Made by a program: the position numbers and the translations under genes
Shown: positions 1 to 12,710 of the stretch, piece by piece
How the letters are laid out: every line of letters begins with the position of its first letter
How positions within the stretch are numbered: position 1 is the stretch's first letter
The notes under the pieces: model-generated
Database searches by the model: none
What the model was told of the DNA's origin: nothing
Seen by the model: the letters and a program-made list of their open reading frames with translations, nothing else
DNA from: Lepraria neglecta
Lineage: Eukaryota; Ascomycota; Lecanoromycetes; Lecanorales; Stereocaulaceae
DNA length: 64,000 nucleotides
Assembly (NCBI GenBank): GCA_033220425.1
Contig: CM065652.1
Coordinates: 1 to 64,000, forward strand
Direction of reading: 5' to 3'

Positions 1-329
1 CGTCTCGGATGATACGGCTAATCGCCTTCTGGGTAGGAGAGTTATTCACAGCGCGGTCAACCCGATCGACGAAAGGATAGTACTCTGTATTAAGACGGTA
101 GGATAACCAGTTGGTTCGCTAGACTATCGGTATCTTGTTGATCCTCTATCGGGTAAAAACGGCATTATTATCGTTCGCCTTTTAGATATACAAGAGGTGG
201 TTAGCATCGTATTGGGGAATGATCAGTATGAGTTTAGAGGCGCGGCGTCCGGGACTTAATCCGTCTACGCGGGTTGACGCAGGATATATAGAGAGGTCTG
301 GTCGATAATGGTCCAGAGTTGTTTAACGA

Positions 330-346
330 GGGGGGGGGGGGGGGGT
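330..346. repeat. Poly-G homopolymer run
   Basis: An uninterrupted run of about 16 G sits inside copy A. The homologous place in copy B (about 16016) has only three G, so the run expanded in copy A, or reflects a sequencing or assembly artefact typical of homopolymers. Confidence 0.8.
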
Positions 347-3300
347 CCGGAATTTACATCGCTCCTAGTTACGCCCCTGACCCTATAATTCCGGCTCGTC
401 GAATCCAAAGAGGGCGCGGACTCGATCCTACCATAGGCCTAACTCGTAGTAGTAAGCGAAGAAGGCTTCTTTGCCGTTGGAGCCCGGGGCTCTCGCACGA
501 GCAATATTAGGCCGGCCCCGTGTAATCCGGGTCACTAACCCGGGCGTAAGTATACGAGAGACCATTTCGCGAGTCCTCGTCGTCTATTTGCGCGAGAAAG
601 TGTTCCTTCTATATTACCTTAGAGGGCTACTCATCTTAAACGGGGCAGGGTCCCGTCTTACGGCTTCGAATAGTATCCTTCTAGTCTCTTTTAGCGATAT
701 AGCAGCGCTTGGGGAGGATATCGAAAACTTCTAGATTATATTCCCTGACGACGAGTTGCGCGGCGAGATCCAGTGTGCGTTTCACCTAGCGTTCTAATGG
801 CTCGTACGTCTACAGTACGCAGCTATACGTGTTATAGTACTCCCGCCAAAGACTATAGAAATAATATTCCTTATTTAGGAGACGGGCGATTCGGTATCTG
901 CGGAAGGACTTCTAAAAGGCGTTATAATCTTGGGTAAGCCCAAGATTCTCGAGTACGTGTTGGGAGAAGTACGGTAGGGGCCTCCATCGCGTGAGATCGG
1001 CACGGACCCAGACCATACCGTACATATCCACGGAGCGACGATATCATAGCCCGAGGCGTATCGTCGGGGTCCCGTCCTCGTGGTCGTATCGTGGGCTACT
1101 TATCGTCCAGTCGTCCCTCTATAAGGGCCGATAGGGGAACTCCCGGGGATCGTCGCCTCCAAAGCTGAGGGCCAGGGTCTAGACGATTACCATAACCATC
1201 ACCCTATATATTTACTCTTCCTTCCACGTTATAGCTGTAAGGTCCCTAACCCCGCCCTCCAGGCGTATTATAATGACCTCGAGGTATAGGAGCTAGCGGT
1301 TGGTAGTCGCGGCGATAAACTTGAGAACCTCTACGGTTAGTAGGATCTAATAGGGGAAATAAGGTATACGTCGACGGTAAGGGCCAGAGTCGTTATTAAC
1401 TATAGTTAATGTCGGGCTTAGGGCGGATCCATCGTTGTTGATAGTATCGAAATTCATATTTCGGAAATACGTCAAGTTCATTCGGCATTCCTGTCGGGCC
1501 CTGAAGTTCGTGGCTTTGTACTCAGGAGTATTAGGCGGCGGTACGCGCCAGGGAGGAGGAGCGGGAGCGGGAGCTTCGTTATCAGATCTGTAGGGTAAGT
1601 AGGTCTCGTTATCCGACATAAGAGCGTCATCGAGCGCGTAATCGCTGAGATCAGCGGGTTAGTTACAGCGCTAGGGCCGTAGCGGGCGATAAGTGGTATC
1701 TTCAGCAGACTTTAGGGCCAGCTCTAAAGCCGGATTTTGGTCGTGTTATATTAACGAACAAGCTGCTTGTGTTTCCGTCGACGGGCGGATGATAAGCCTT
1801 TATAGTTAGCCTTATACTAGCGGTCGAGATTCGACTAGCTGAACCCTAGAGCTTCGAAATACGGGTTCTGGAAAGGCCTGTATTTCTTGAGGGGTGTATC
1901 GAATAGATGTTTAACGAGATTGTACGCTTTCGGATATACGATACCGCACTTTCGGTACGAGGTAGTTATAGGGCCGGATATCGACCGACATAGAGCCCGC
2001 ATCCCGGGTTAAGAACTACGGGTATTTCGACTCCCGGGTACAGGTAGTGCCCTGGGGGGGGTCGTAGAAGGCTTCGGCCTAATACTCCAGGTACCCGGGT
2101 TTACGGAGAAGGGTGATAGCCTGCGACGTATCCCCGATCGGGGTATCTTCCATCCCCAAAGTCCAGCTAATAGTCTCCAGGTAGGAAGTATCTATCGCGG
2201 AAATCGAAACAGTCGTCGAGATGGGCGAGGAAATCATCCCGAGCCTAGGCAGGAGTCGGGCGAGATATATAGATCTTGAGGTTATAGCCCTGGACAACTA
2301 GAAAGGGGTTCTTGAAGAGAGGGCGATCGCCGGCTTTACGGTATACCTCTCTCCAAAAGGTATCTAGATCTTAGGAGGGGATCGGGTACGACACGTTTAT
2401 AGCTTGGCCCGGAGTTAGATTATAAACTTTATGCTTCACGTAGGCCTTATAGTTAGTATCTTCGAAGCTACCGGGATAACGGGTATAGACTTAGGTATCG
2501 TAAGTTGATCGGAGTACCGGGAGGATAATATCGTCGATCTATATTTACTGGGATTTGCTACTAAGATAGTAGCTATAGTGCCTCTGCTTTTTCTTTATAT
2601 AAGGGAAGAAGATATAATAGTCGTAGTTGAAGCCAGCGCTGCTAACGCCATACCTGAGGCGGAGGTGTTTAGTTATATAAATCCGTCGCGACCGGAACGT
2701 GACGCGAGGGTCTTAGGTAATTATCTTGAGATAGGGCGGGCGGTAGGCTAGTCGGAAGCCCTGCCGGTGGACCGCCAGTATGGTGACCCGGGCTATAAAG
2801 CTATCCATGTCATAACTACGTCGGACCCACGGGTCGGTCCTCCGCTCCGCCTGCTCGAACGCCTCAGCAGATTTAGCGATACTAAGAGCCTGTTCTAGGA
2901 TATCGCTATAGCTGCGGCCTCCTAAGAGTTCCTGCCAGTCTACCTCTCGGAAATTATTATACTGACCGCGGCGACGGAGATAGGTGCCGGATTGTAGCGG
3001 AAACGGGACTCCAGGGAGATGTTCGTTAAGATAGTCGGTGTATTCGGCTAAAGAGCGTGTTCCGTTAGTGCCGATATGGTCGTTCCCTATTAGATACGTT
3101 ATTAGTCAAGTATTCAGGATGGAGTTATCGAAGGTCAGAGTCTTACTATACATATAGAGAGGTACCCAGCTGCGGTCGAGGCAGTCCTGCGCGGTAGTCA
3201 TCGGATTAGGAGCGTTGTCGGACAGGCTTAGTCCCGAGAGATCATCCTCCAGCGATACCGCGGACTCATTATACGTATCTGGATCGGATGGCCGGGAAAC

Positions 3301-5374
3301 GGCCGAGCGAGACTCGAGAGGATTATTAATATTAGGCAGGTCGCTATCGACGGGAAGGGTATTATTAATAGTATAGAGCCTCCTCGGCGATATTACTATA
3401 TAAGCACTCGCTGATACCGTCGTAGTAGAGGATTGGGATAGTAACGCTGCAGGGGATCGATTACGATCAAGGGTAGGTGTAATTAAGGTTAACGGCTGTC
3501 GCGGGGGAGAGGCCGGGAATCGCTCGGACTGGGTCGACCGGTTACCCTCCAACGCGGGGGAGGGCCGCGGGATCCTAGGTAAGTTATCGTCCTCTAACAA
3601 CGCTAAGGTATCGGTTACTATAGTTAGTCTAGAAGATATCGGATAGGAGGGGATATTAACTAAAGTTAACGTAGACGTCAAGGGAGGGATATAGACTACG
3701 GTAACCCTAGATATTAAATAGGCGGTTCGGGACGAGGCTCTTATTGGGTAACGCGACTAGGGTTAGGCGATCGGTTATAGGGTGGTATTATTGACTCCTT
3801 CTAGACCCTAGCTAATAGGGGGGTATAGGGATAGGTCCTCCTTGATGATTTGATTCAGGCCGTTACTAATACTAGAGAGGTCTATCGACTGAGAGTAAGT
3901 ATCGGTCCTGGTCGATAGTAGACTAATATTGGCGGTGCCGGAGGTTAAAGGTACTTTGGCTCGAGAGCGACTGGATCTAGGAGAGGAAGTAGTCGGCCGT
4001 TAGTAGGGGGGGACTGGATTGATACCCGGGTAATCATCCTCTACGGTAGGATTAAAGAGGGTAGGCTTACTTACAGGAGAATACTGCCGAAGAGAGCTAT
4101 CGAGTGATAGATAGCGAGGCCGACCCGGAGGGGATTCCGGTCCTAGGTTAAAGGGAGCTGGTTCGGCGGGGGTATTCGAGGGGCCAGCCCGTCTAGTAGT
4201 ACTATCCCTATTATAGCTACGTTGCGTCGCTCGTCTTGCAGCGAGTCGTTCCTCTTAGGGCTTTGCTTTGCGGCCTATCGTAAAGGAATCGTATCTAGTA
4301 GAAAATTAGTTCTAGAGGGAAGATAAATTAGGAGGTATCGGGGGAAGAAAAGAAAAGGGAAAAGGGATAAAAGGGCTAGGGGATGGTCTCGTACCTGTAA
4401 AAAAGGCGGTAAAACGAATAAGATAGACGATTTGCCTGCTCCCGACCATAATAGGCTAATTAGAGCTAGCGACATCCGTGATTACCTCCGAGGGTAATAC
4501 AGTTAAGTAACGTCTTACCGATTTCCGCCAGGGCGTAATTAGGTAGCTTAGGGAACCGGGTTAAAGGTTACATAACGGCTTATCTAGGGTGGGTAGATTA
4601 GGGCGAATCCCGGATTCCGAACACTTCGAAACCTGGCCGTTAGTAGTCGGATCCCTTTTAAGGCTTAAGGAGCTATACGAGATATATACTATTAAGGAAT
4701 ACCTCTCCTTCGAGCTCTTAGAAGGGTAGGGACAGGGTAATTAAATGGACCACCGATTCGCGGGAGGAATTTAGGGCGGATTCTCGTCCCTATAAAGTTC
4801 GCTCGGGGCCTCTAGGCTCTCTATTAGAACCGACGGCCGGGGTAACGGAGCTAATACTTACTATAGTACAGTCGGAGGGGAAGAGGAAGAAGAAGAAGGG
4901 GGAGGTAGGCGACCGCGGAGTGCTTACTATAGTTCCTTAATAAGCGCGTCCTGCTGCAGGCGAGTTGCTTATTCCTGCTACCAGCTCTGCTTTTATCGCT
5001 AGCGCTACCGATATTACCGTACTGCGTTCTTTATCCTTTTCTCAGCGGCCGTAGTTAGAGGTCGACCCATTATAGCGACCGTTAGCGGTATTCGTATAGG
5101 TAGTAGACGGACTATAATAACGGGACTGGAAAAGCTGGCAAAAGATGCGCAAGTTTCGGGGGGGGGGAATCTGCAAAGTGGTCAATTTCCCAGCGTTGCT
5201 AAGGTGACAGCGGGTCCGAGGGGGGATCAACCGATGGTGCGATCCTGATACGCGTAGGCTATTCGATCGCATATGTCGGATTGGATATATAGAGTCCTCC
5301 TGATATAAACAAAGAGGTGACGTGTTAACGGTCGCCAAAGTTAATATCCTGCCCCTACGGGGTTCCGACTGTCG

Positions 5375-5470
5375 GGCCAATCGAATCGCGAATAAACGAC
5401 ATAGCGCCCGCCGCGAGATGTCAAGCTCCAGGGGAACGCGCTATGTCGTTTATTCGCGATTCGATTGGCC
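5375..5470. repeat. Perfect 33-bp palindrome (hairpin) in copy A
   Basis: Bases 5375-5407 and 5438-5470 are exact reverse complements over 33 bp, separated by 30 bp. The arms begin GGCCAATCGAATCGCG at the outer end and finish ACATAGCGC at the loop. Copy B has a shorter palindrome at the same place (20937-20982). The right arm is the start of the 300-bp unit shared by both copies; the left arm lies at the 5' side of the degraded coding repeat. Confidence 0.9.
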
Positions 5471-5745
5471 GGCGGGATTTTAAGCACCGGCGGCCCGCCG
5501 CGTAGCCTACCCGAGGATGAATATCAACATTTTCTATCATTTTTCACCATGGAATCATCTATAACGTGATCATTCCGGGACGGTTTTTGCTAAAGAGGGC
5601 ATTTTTGGAATCGCAAGGGAAATGCGCATCTTTTATATCTACAAAGTTTTGGGATCCCGCCGACTTTTTGGTGGGCGGGAGATGGCGAAAATTTCCAAGT
5701 CCCTCGCCCGGCCACCCGTTACCCCTACCCCACCGCCCGCTATAA
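5438..5745. repeat. Shared 300-bp unit flanking copy A
   Basis: It matches 20965-21262 at about the level of the neighbouring repeat, with identical landmarks such as TAGCCTACCCGAGGATGAAT and the shared end CCACCGCCCGCTATAAT. After this shared end the two copies diverge completely: copy A runs into CCCTAA-like sequence, copy B into an NLR remnant. This makes 5745/21262 the outer boundary of the duplicated segment. It may be the promoter or 5' terminal region of the long repeat. Confidence 0.75.
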
Positions 5746-6584
5746 TTTATAATTTTATAATCCTCGAGCTCTTACACGTTAACCCTACCCCACCGCCAGC
5801 TATAATCTCTAAAAATCCTCCTATAACCCTAAATACTTACTAACTCTATTAATCTTCTATCTTATTACTCTAAAAACCCTTCTACTCCTCTAAATATTTA
5901 CTAACCCTACTAATCTTCTATCTTATAACCCTAACCCTAAAAACCCTTCTACTCCTCGGAATATTTCCTAACCCTATTAATCTTCTATCTTATTACCCTT
6001 AAAATACTTCTACTCCCCGGAATATTTCCTACCTCTATAAATATTCTATCTTATTATCCTAAAAATACTCCTACTCCCCGGCCTCTAAACCCCCCTTATC
6101 CTTCTCTATAAATATAATCCTACTCTCTAAAACCCCCTTATCCTTCCCTATAAATATAACCCTAACCCCTAAAATCCCTTTATCCTTCGCTAATCTTAAA
6201 ACCCTAACCCTTATCTATAACCCTAATCTCGACCCTCTAACCCCTAAAATCCTTCTTTATAAATTCTCTAACTCTCTAAAAAATCCTTATAACCTCTAAA
6301 TCTACTTTAACTCCTTTAAAAATTCTTAACCCCTAATAAATCCTTTTTATAAATAATTATTCCTTTTTCTATTAATCTTTCTCTTTAATTTAATTCTTCT
6401 ATATATAATTCTTAATCCTTCCTATTATTTTACCCTTTAATCTTAATTTCTATTAATTATTATCTCTAAAACCTTCTCTTCTTTTACTAATAATCTTGTT
6501 TTTTTCTAACCCTTTTTAAATTAAATTTATTTATTTTTATTTTTATTTAATCTCTATTACTTTTAATTCCTTTCTCCCTATTTC

Positions 6585-6616
6585 TATATATATATATATA
6601 TCTCTCTCTCTCTATT
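6585..6616. repeat. TA then TC microsatellite
   Basis: A (TA)n run passes directly into a (TC)n run inside the G-depleted tract. Confidence 0.8.
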
Positions 6617-6718
6617 TAAAATTTTAATCTTCTAATACTCTTTATTTAAATAAAATTTCTTCCTCGCTAAATCTTATTTCTACTTCTATTTTTCTACTCT
6701 TTTTAATTCTATATCTAT

Positions 6719-6836
6719 TTCCTCTCTATTTCTATTTCTATCTATCCTCCTTTTATTTCTATTTCTATTTCTATTTCTATTTATTTACTCTTTATTTCTA
6801 TTTCTATTTCTATTTATTCCTCTTTAATTTCTATTT
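6719..6836. repeat. CTATTT hexanucleotide runs
   Basis: Two imperfect arrays of the hexamer CTATTT occur in the G-depleted tract. The hexamer period matches that of a telomere repeat, but the sequence is not CCCTAA and a link is only a guess. Confidence 0.6.
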
Positions 6837-8261
6837 TTATTTATTCTCTTTCTCTTTCTATCTACTCTCTTTTCTTTTCTTTCTACCTTTATTTTTCCTA
6901 ACCTAAAAATCTATTCTCTCTCTTCTAATTAATATATTTAAACCCTAAATCTACTAACTTATTAAATATTCTAAAAATATTTATTACTATTTATATTAAA
7001 TCTAATTATCTACTATTTATTAAAATTAATTATAACTCTAACTTAAATTCTAATCTCTTTTAATATTATCTATATTATTTTCTTTTTTGTTTGAATCTAT
7101 TTATTTATATTCTTTTTTACCCTAATTATTTATATACTTTAAATAAATATAACTCTATCCTTTTTATAACTATTAATTAATAAATAATTATTTATTATAA
7201 ACTACTATCTAATTACTTATTAATATAACCTCGTAATACTAAATTACTCTAAAATTATTTAAATTATATCTCCTAGTTAATTAATATTATAATCCTTTTT
7301 TCTACTTTAAATAAAATTCTTTAAATTAAATCTTTTAATTATTAATTAATACTATTATCCTCTTTTTTATTTACTCTAAATTAAATCTTTTTTAAATCTA
7401 TCTCCTCTATCTCCTCTTTTACTCTTTTTAATAATTTCTATAATAATTAAATTATCCCTAATCTACTCTATTAAATTTATTATTTAAAATATTATATTTA
7501 CTCCTTTACTCTCTTTATACTTAGTCTTTTATAATTAATTCTTTAACTATCTAACCTCTATATTAATATATATCTATAAAATCTAAAACTTCTATCTTAT
7601 ATCTATTTAACTAATTATTTAATTCTACTTTCTACTACTTTCTACTCTCCTATTTAATCGTATACCTTTTAATCTATAAATTAAAACTCTATAATAATCT
7701 TTAAATAATCTTCTTTTACTCTTCTATTTTAATAAAATAATTCTAACTCTCTTTTAAAAAACTAAAACTTAAACTTCTCTTTCTATATATATTCTATTCT
7801 AATAAAGTTAATACCTTTTAATAATAACCTTCGAAAAAACTCTCTATATTTAATTTACTACTAATTAATTCTACTCTACTTAATAACTATTAACTACTCT
7901 ACTAATCTACTTTCTATAATAACTAATTTACTATTAATTTAATTTCTAACTCTAACTTTCTACCCTCTCTCTTAAACCTTTCTATTCTATAAAATAATTA
8001 AATTTAAACTATCTCTCTAATAAATATAACTCTCTCCTTATCTAACTATTTACTACTTTTATAATATCTACTACTACTCTCCTATCTAACTACTATTACT
8101 AATAAATAAAACCTCTTACTAACTACTACTACCTCTACCTCCTAATATATATTTTACTCTATCTATACTATAGCTTAATCTAATTATATTAATATATATA
8201 TATAATTACTAATAGCTTTACTATATTCTTAAATCCTTACTACTCTTCTAATATCTAATAT

Positions 8262-8890
8262 CCTAGGTAAAGGGTAACCTCGGCAATAGTTTAGTAGCTA
8301 CCTCTAGTACTATCTATTCAAGGCTATTCTAATTCTATCCTTAGATTAAAAAATAGACGACTCCTTAGCGAGATAGAGAGGGATCTAAGTTGATAGCCAG
8401 TACAGAATCCGCTGAGGACCTTTACCTGTATATCCTAGATAAAGGGTCGCCCCGGCAGTAGTTTACCGGCCACCTCTAGCACTGTCTAATTAAGGCGATT
8501 CTGATTCCGTCCTCGGATTGGAAAACGGACCACTCCTTGGCGAGATAGAGAGGGATCTAAGTTAATAGCCAGTGTAGAATCCGCTGAGGACCTTTACCTT
8601 AATATTATAGGTAAAGGGTAGACCCGGCAATAGTTTACCGGCTACCCCTGGCACCGTCTAATTAAGGCCATTCTGATTTCGTCCTCGGATTAAAAAACGG
8701 ACCACTCCTTGGCGAGATAGAGAGGGATCTAAGTCGATAGCCAGTGTAGAATCCGCTGAGGAGCTTTGCCTGGATGTCCTAGGTAAAGGGTGGCCCCGGC
8801 AGTGGTTTGCCGGCTACCTCTGGCACCGGCTAATCGAGGCTGTTCTGATACTATCCTCGGATTGAAAAACGGACCACTCCTTGGCGAGAT
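8262..8890. repeat. 172-bp satellite, array 1 (about 3.7 units)
   Basis: Units start at the word CCTAGRTAAAGGGT (or its degraded form) at 8262, 8434, about 8605 and 8778, a period of 171-173 bp. The last unit breaks off near 8890 after GGCGAGATAG, where the helicase-like pseudogene begins. Each unit includes a 7-bp stem, CCGGCAA/TTGCCGG, and the landmark GTCCTCGGATTGAAAAACGG. The same unit forms array 2 at 14004-15270. The period is not a multiple of three and no frame stays open, so it is not coding. Confidence 0.95.
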
Positions 8891-11800
8891 AGCGGCGGCG
8901 GAAACGAGGGGATCGATAAATAGGCTATATAGACTACTTCCTGTTGTATTTCACCGCCTCCTAGACGGAGGATATACTAGCTCTTCCTATGCTGCATGAT
9001 TTGAATAAGGAGCTGTAGCTGCTATTGCTGATGCTACTGAAATAGGAGTGACTGCTGGTGTAAATACTGCTGGAGGAGCTGCTGCTGTTATAAGTCTATC
9101 GGTAGAGACGGCGTCGCCGGCGCTGATATAGCGGTTAGCGGAGGGAGATCGGCTGGCTCTATCGCAGGCTCTCGTAACTGGGGGAGAGAATCCGTCGGAG
9201 CGGGTCGTTTTCTACCCCGGGGCTCAGGACTTGTCTCGAGACGTTCAGACCCGTCTATACCTGGGAAGTAGGACCTACCGTCGGCGGTACTTATAGGACC
9301 CTCCGCCGAGAGATTTGAATCATCTCCAGGCGGTACGCTATCTGATCGTCCTACCGATCCAATAGTTACTGAATCTTTACCTCGGTCCTCCTGTAATAGT
9401 TGAGCGGGCTCCTCGGCTGGCTGCTCCTCTACCGGGGGCTCCGAGGGCTCCGAGGGCGCCTCCTGCAGCCAGAGCGTATGCTATAGTAGGCTAACCCGGC
9501 GATATCGCTCGCGAAACTCCCTGATCTGCCTATCACCGTCCTGGACCAGACGCCCGTATATCGTACCGGCCGTGTTGTTCGAATGGCAAGCCTGCCGGTC
9601 AAGGGTTTGACTCGTCTCGCTGTCGGCCTCGCGATCGAAATACGTCCCCTTAGGGATAAACTCGCGCGAGATAGCGATAGCGGTGTGGCGCCAGGACGAG
9701 ATCGCCAGCGGCACCTGGAGCTCCCGCGCGGATTCCTGCCGCAGGAAGTGGGACAGCTGGCTCGGGTCCCACGTCGTCTCCGCCCTGGCCTAGAGGAATA
9801 CCGAATCCTCAGGCTAATCGTAGATAAGACGGCTGAGCTACTAGGAGAAGGGTAGAACCAAGACGAGGTATTGAACGACGACCTGGCTAAGCGCCGGGGG
9901 TAAATATCGATGGATAATCTTCAGGGATCCGCCGATGGAGTAGCCTTTATGGTACAGGGTGATAAATCCTAGTAGACCCTGCTCGATATAGATATTTCGA
10001 TAACCGCTGTGGAAGGTATTGCGGTATCGTAGACTGAATAGCTCGGTCCCCCTCGCGGGCTGCCCGCCGAGGATAAAGATTAGTATTGATAGCCGCGTTA
10101 GAAACCGTCGAAGGAGCTCCAGATACTATCGGACGCGGGCTACCTGCTATTAAGGATCCTTCGGTGGCTGACCGGCGACGCGCCGCTCTGACTGGAAGAA
10201 CTACTCGCGTAGTATACGCTGGTCCAGCACGCGATTAATAAGCTACTCCTACTACCGAGCCAGATCGTTCTGCGGCTCCTGCAGGAAGGACCAGCCGGTT
10301 TGAGCGTTAGCAGGGTTATCCCTCAGCTTACCGAGATCGAACTGTAGGATACTCGGCTCGTGCGGCTGCGGTAGGCAGAGCTCGCTTAGCTCGGCGCAGA
10401 GGGCCTCCGTTTGCTGATGTAGAAAGCCCCGAAATACTTTAATATCCAGGGTAATATCTTTGAAGGTGAGACTAGACCGATTATCCGCCCACGTGATATA
10501 GCCGGCGCTCGTCGTGTTATTCCGAATCCGTCTACCCTGGGAGCGCAAGGTAAGAATCCAGCTAAACGGCGTATAGCCGTCCCGAAGTAGGCAGCGGGCG
10601 CGGTAGGCGCGAAGTATATCAGCGGCGTGCTCTACCTTACCGGCCTCCTCGGCGTAGACGCTCGCCTGAATAGTAAGTAGCTGGGTGATTTTGACAAAGG
10701 CGGATAGGGTTGGGGTGTAATTGCAGGCGTCGTAGAAACGACCCTATCGAGCTTGGATTAGCAGGGCCGGGGGGTTAGGGGGAACGGTAGAGATTAGTTA
10801 GTAGGAGAAGGGAAGAGAGGGAGGAGCTCCGTACCTGCTTCTCGTCGATCCCTAGGATCGCTAGGAACCCGACGACGGTAGACTGGTAGATACTCTAGGG
10901 CAGGATATGCTCCAGCAGCGCCATATATAGCCGCGCGAGGACTCGGTCCAGCTTCTAACGGCGCTCATTCAACGCTTCTACGGTAACGCCCTCTCGGCCC
11001 TGAAGCCCGACCAGCGTATAGGCCTCGCGGATACTCCGCCGTAGTCCGGTATACTGATTCCGTGTCAGGATAAACGGAAAGGTCGGATTAGCCTCGTCTC
11101 TCGATATACTATTAGTATCAAGATCCTCGACGGCGGTAATAGCGGTCCAGACTTCAGGATCCGCGGTCCGGTATAAGAAGCACCGATATACGAAGCACAG
11201 CAGGCGCTTCTATACGTTCTTGTACTCCCGGTACGTCCCTTCTCGGAGCTGCGTAGTTAGCGGTTGTCCCGCCTTGGTTGCGTGGTCGGTAAACATATTA
11301 ATCATGGTCTGATCGAAGATATTGATCCGTTCTGTCAGGACCGAGGCGCGCGCTTCCTCGATAATCCGATCCAGGCTCTGGCTGAATTCGCGCAGGATTG
11401 TCTCGGTCGGTCGAGGGGGGTCGACCAGAGGCAGGATCTTCCGTAGCTCGTAGCCCTTGAGGAATTCGGCCTACCGCGTGATCCGGAGCCAGGGATTCGC
11501 CTCGGTCCGATCGGCCGGGGCGAGGATACCTAGATGATCCTGCTGCTGCTGCGCCGTCGCGATCGTCTGTAGCTGGGTTCGTACGCGCTGCTGGATCCTC
11601 GCTGTATATACAGTCTCGGTACCTATCTCGATCTCCGCGGGGATACCCGGCGGGTTCTGAGCTGGAGGGTGGGCAGCCGCAGCCGCCGCTGCTGCAGTTA
11701 TAGCAGGTTCAATGATTTCTAGGAAGAAGCTGCCGGTACCTGCGGTGAATAGCCGTTGGCAGCGAATATCGCGGTGCCATAGATCTGATTCTAATCCTCG

Positions 11801-12211
11801 GTTCCTGACACTAGCGACGCTTGGCCGCCCCTGTCCTCGGTACTTGGTATAGTTATAAGCGCTCCCGCAGTACCTTCTGAGATTCTCCTCGGAGCGGCCT
11901 ATATAGGGACGCGGGGTGGTCGAATCGCACTGGTGACATCGTAGTCCGTCCTTGAAGACGGGAATATAGGGGATAGGCGCGTCCAGGGATCGCGGGAGCA
12001 GGGATAGCAGGTCCTCGCTCAGCGCTAGAGAGACCTTGTTAGTAAAATACTATAAGACGGCCTGACGGCGGCTTGCTAGAAGGTCCGGATGGAAGCGCTT
12101 CAGATGGGCCTTGAGCCCGGGGTTAGGAACACCGCCTTGACAGCGCGTGCAAATCACCACGCGAAACGGGGTATAGTATTCAAAACATTCGATAACTCCG
12201 TCAGGCATCAT
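8891..12211 (-). pseudogene. Telomere-linked RecQ helicase (TLH)-like gene, N-terminal part, decayed
   Basis: The likely start is the Met-Met pair at 12206-12211; the frame is open further upstream to 12472 through a minisatellite. The first 40 residues hold a zinc-finger-like motif (VICTRCQGGVP then LKAHLKRFH), which I recognise from the DUF3505 N-terminal domain of fungal subtelomeric helicases. Downstream come helical segments (open piece 10252-10548), then a stretch resembling a tyrosine-recombinase-like fold with RGTELFSLRYRN and YHKGYS (about 10000-10070), then RQACHSNNTAGTIYGRLVQ (9481-9600), a motif I associate with the same family. A Ser/Pro/Gln-rich linker follows (9480-8900). The helicase domain itself is absent because satellite array 1 starts at 8890. 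Many in-frame stops of TAG/TAA type and some frameshifts make it a pseudogene. Family assignment rests on remembered motifs only. Confidence 0.65.
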
Positions 12212-12314
12212 CTCTATTAGATAGATAGACTCTCCCCTAACAGTATCTCTCTTTATTAAACAGTTATTATCTATAGCCGGATAGACTGTTAGACACGCGG
12301 ACGCGGACGCGAAC

Positions 12315-12404
12315 GCGCACGCGGACATCAACGCGCACGCGGACATCAACGCGCACGCGGACATCAACGCGCACGCGGACATCAACGCGCACGCGGACAT
12401 CAAC
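12315..12404. repeat. 18-bp minisatellite, five units
   Basis: Five exact copies of an 18-bp unit (GCGCACGCGGACATCAAC) start at 12315, 12333, 12351, 12369 and 12387. On the minus strand it reads as a six-residue repeat (ALMSAC) just upstream of the likely helicase start, so it may be leader rather than protein. Confidence 0.95.
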
Positions 12405-12545
12405 GCGCGCGTACGCGTCCGCGAAGATAGGACGAGAGGGGGTTTCAGGATCATTGATAATCGGTCCGTCAACCGCGTCGAGAGGGGTTCAGTCTAATTA
12501 CCCTATTGGTGGTATCTATAGATGGCCTGTAGGGGGTAAGAGGTT

Positions 12546-12710
12546 CAGTCGGATTAATGCTTAGCGGGTCGATCGCCAGGGGGGCTCAGTCGGATTAATG
12601 CTTGGCGGGTCGATCGCCGGGGGGGCTCAGTCGGATTAATACTTAGCGGGTTAATTGCCGGGGGGGGCTCAGTCGAATTTCCCGCCTGACCCTGAGTCGG
12701 ATTTCCCCCC
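12546..12710. repeat. 41-bp minisatellite, about four units
   Basis: CAGTCGGATTAAT words occur at 12546, 12587, 12628 and (as CAGTCGAATT) 12670, a 41-42-bp period, with G-rich runs GGGGGGCT between them. The array lies between the helicase-like pseudogene and the two-exon gene; its end overlaps the last codons of the latter. Confidence 0.9.

Larger units (their letters stand above)
1..5745 (-). mobile_element. Long degraded coding repeat, copy A (family not recognised)
   Basis: This is the left copy of a repeat that recurs at about 15271-21262; base 1 here lines up with about 15691 there, so the far (3') end of copy A lies outside the window. Similarity runs through almost the whole length, in the same order and orientation. 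Coding character is on the minus strand, with the inferred 5' end near 5400. The sequence is broken at many points and is no longer a gene. CpA/TpG is scarce and TpA abundant while CpG is kept, as expected after RIP-like mutation. I saw no reverse transcriptase, integrase or DDE transposase signature, so the class is left open. A run of 16 or so G at about 330-345 is private to this copy. Treat it as a fossil repeat, old enough for heavy mutation but still alignable to its sister by eye. Confidence 0.7.
5746..8261. other. G-depleted, AT-rich low-complexity tract with degenerate CCCTAA runs
   Basis: About 2.5 kb holds no gene. From about 6241 to 8220 I count only about a dozen G on the + strand, while C is common, so the strand asymmetry is extreme. 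The first 500 bp carry imperfect CCCTAA and CCCTAAAA words (for example around 5926-5940 and 6190-6230), resembling interstitial telomere repeat. Further in there are short CT and TA microsatellites (about 6585-6616) and CTATTT runs (about 6720-6830). I infer a degenerated telomere-repeat-related spacer; the sequence shows only composition and words, not origin. Confidence 0.7.

Noticed and set aside
12315-12404. CRISPR-like short repeat
   Set aside because: Units are contiguous with no spacers, and the genome is eukaryotic; it is a simple minisatellite.
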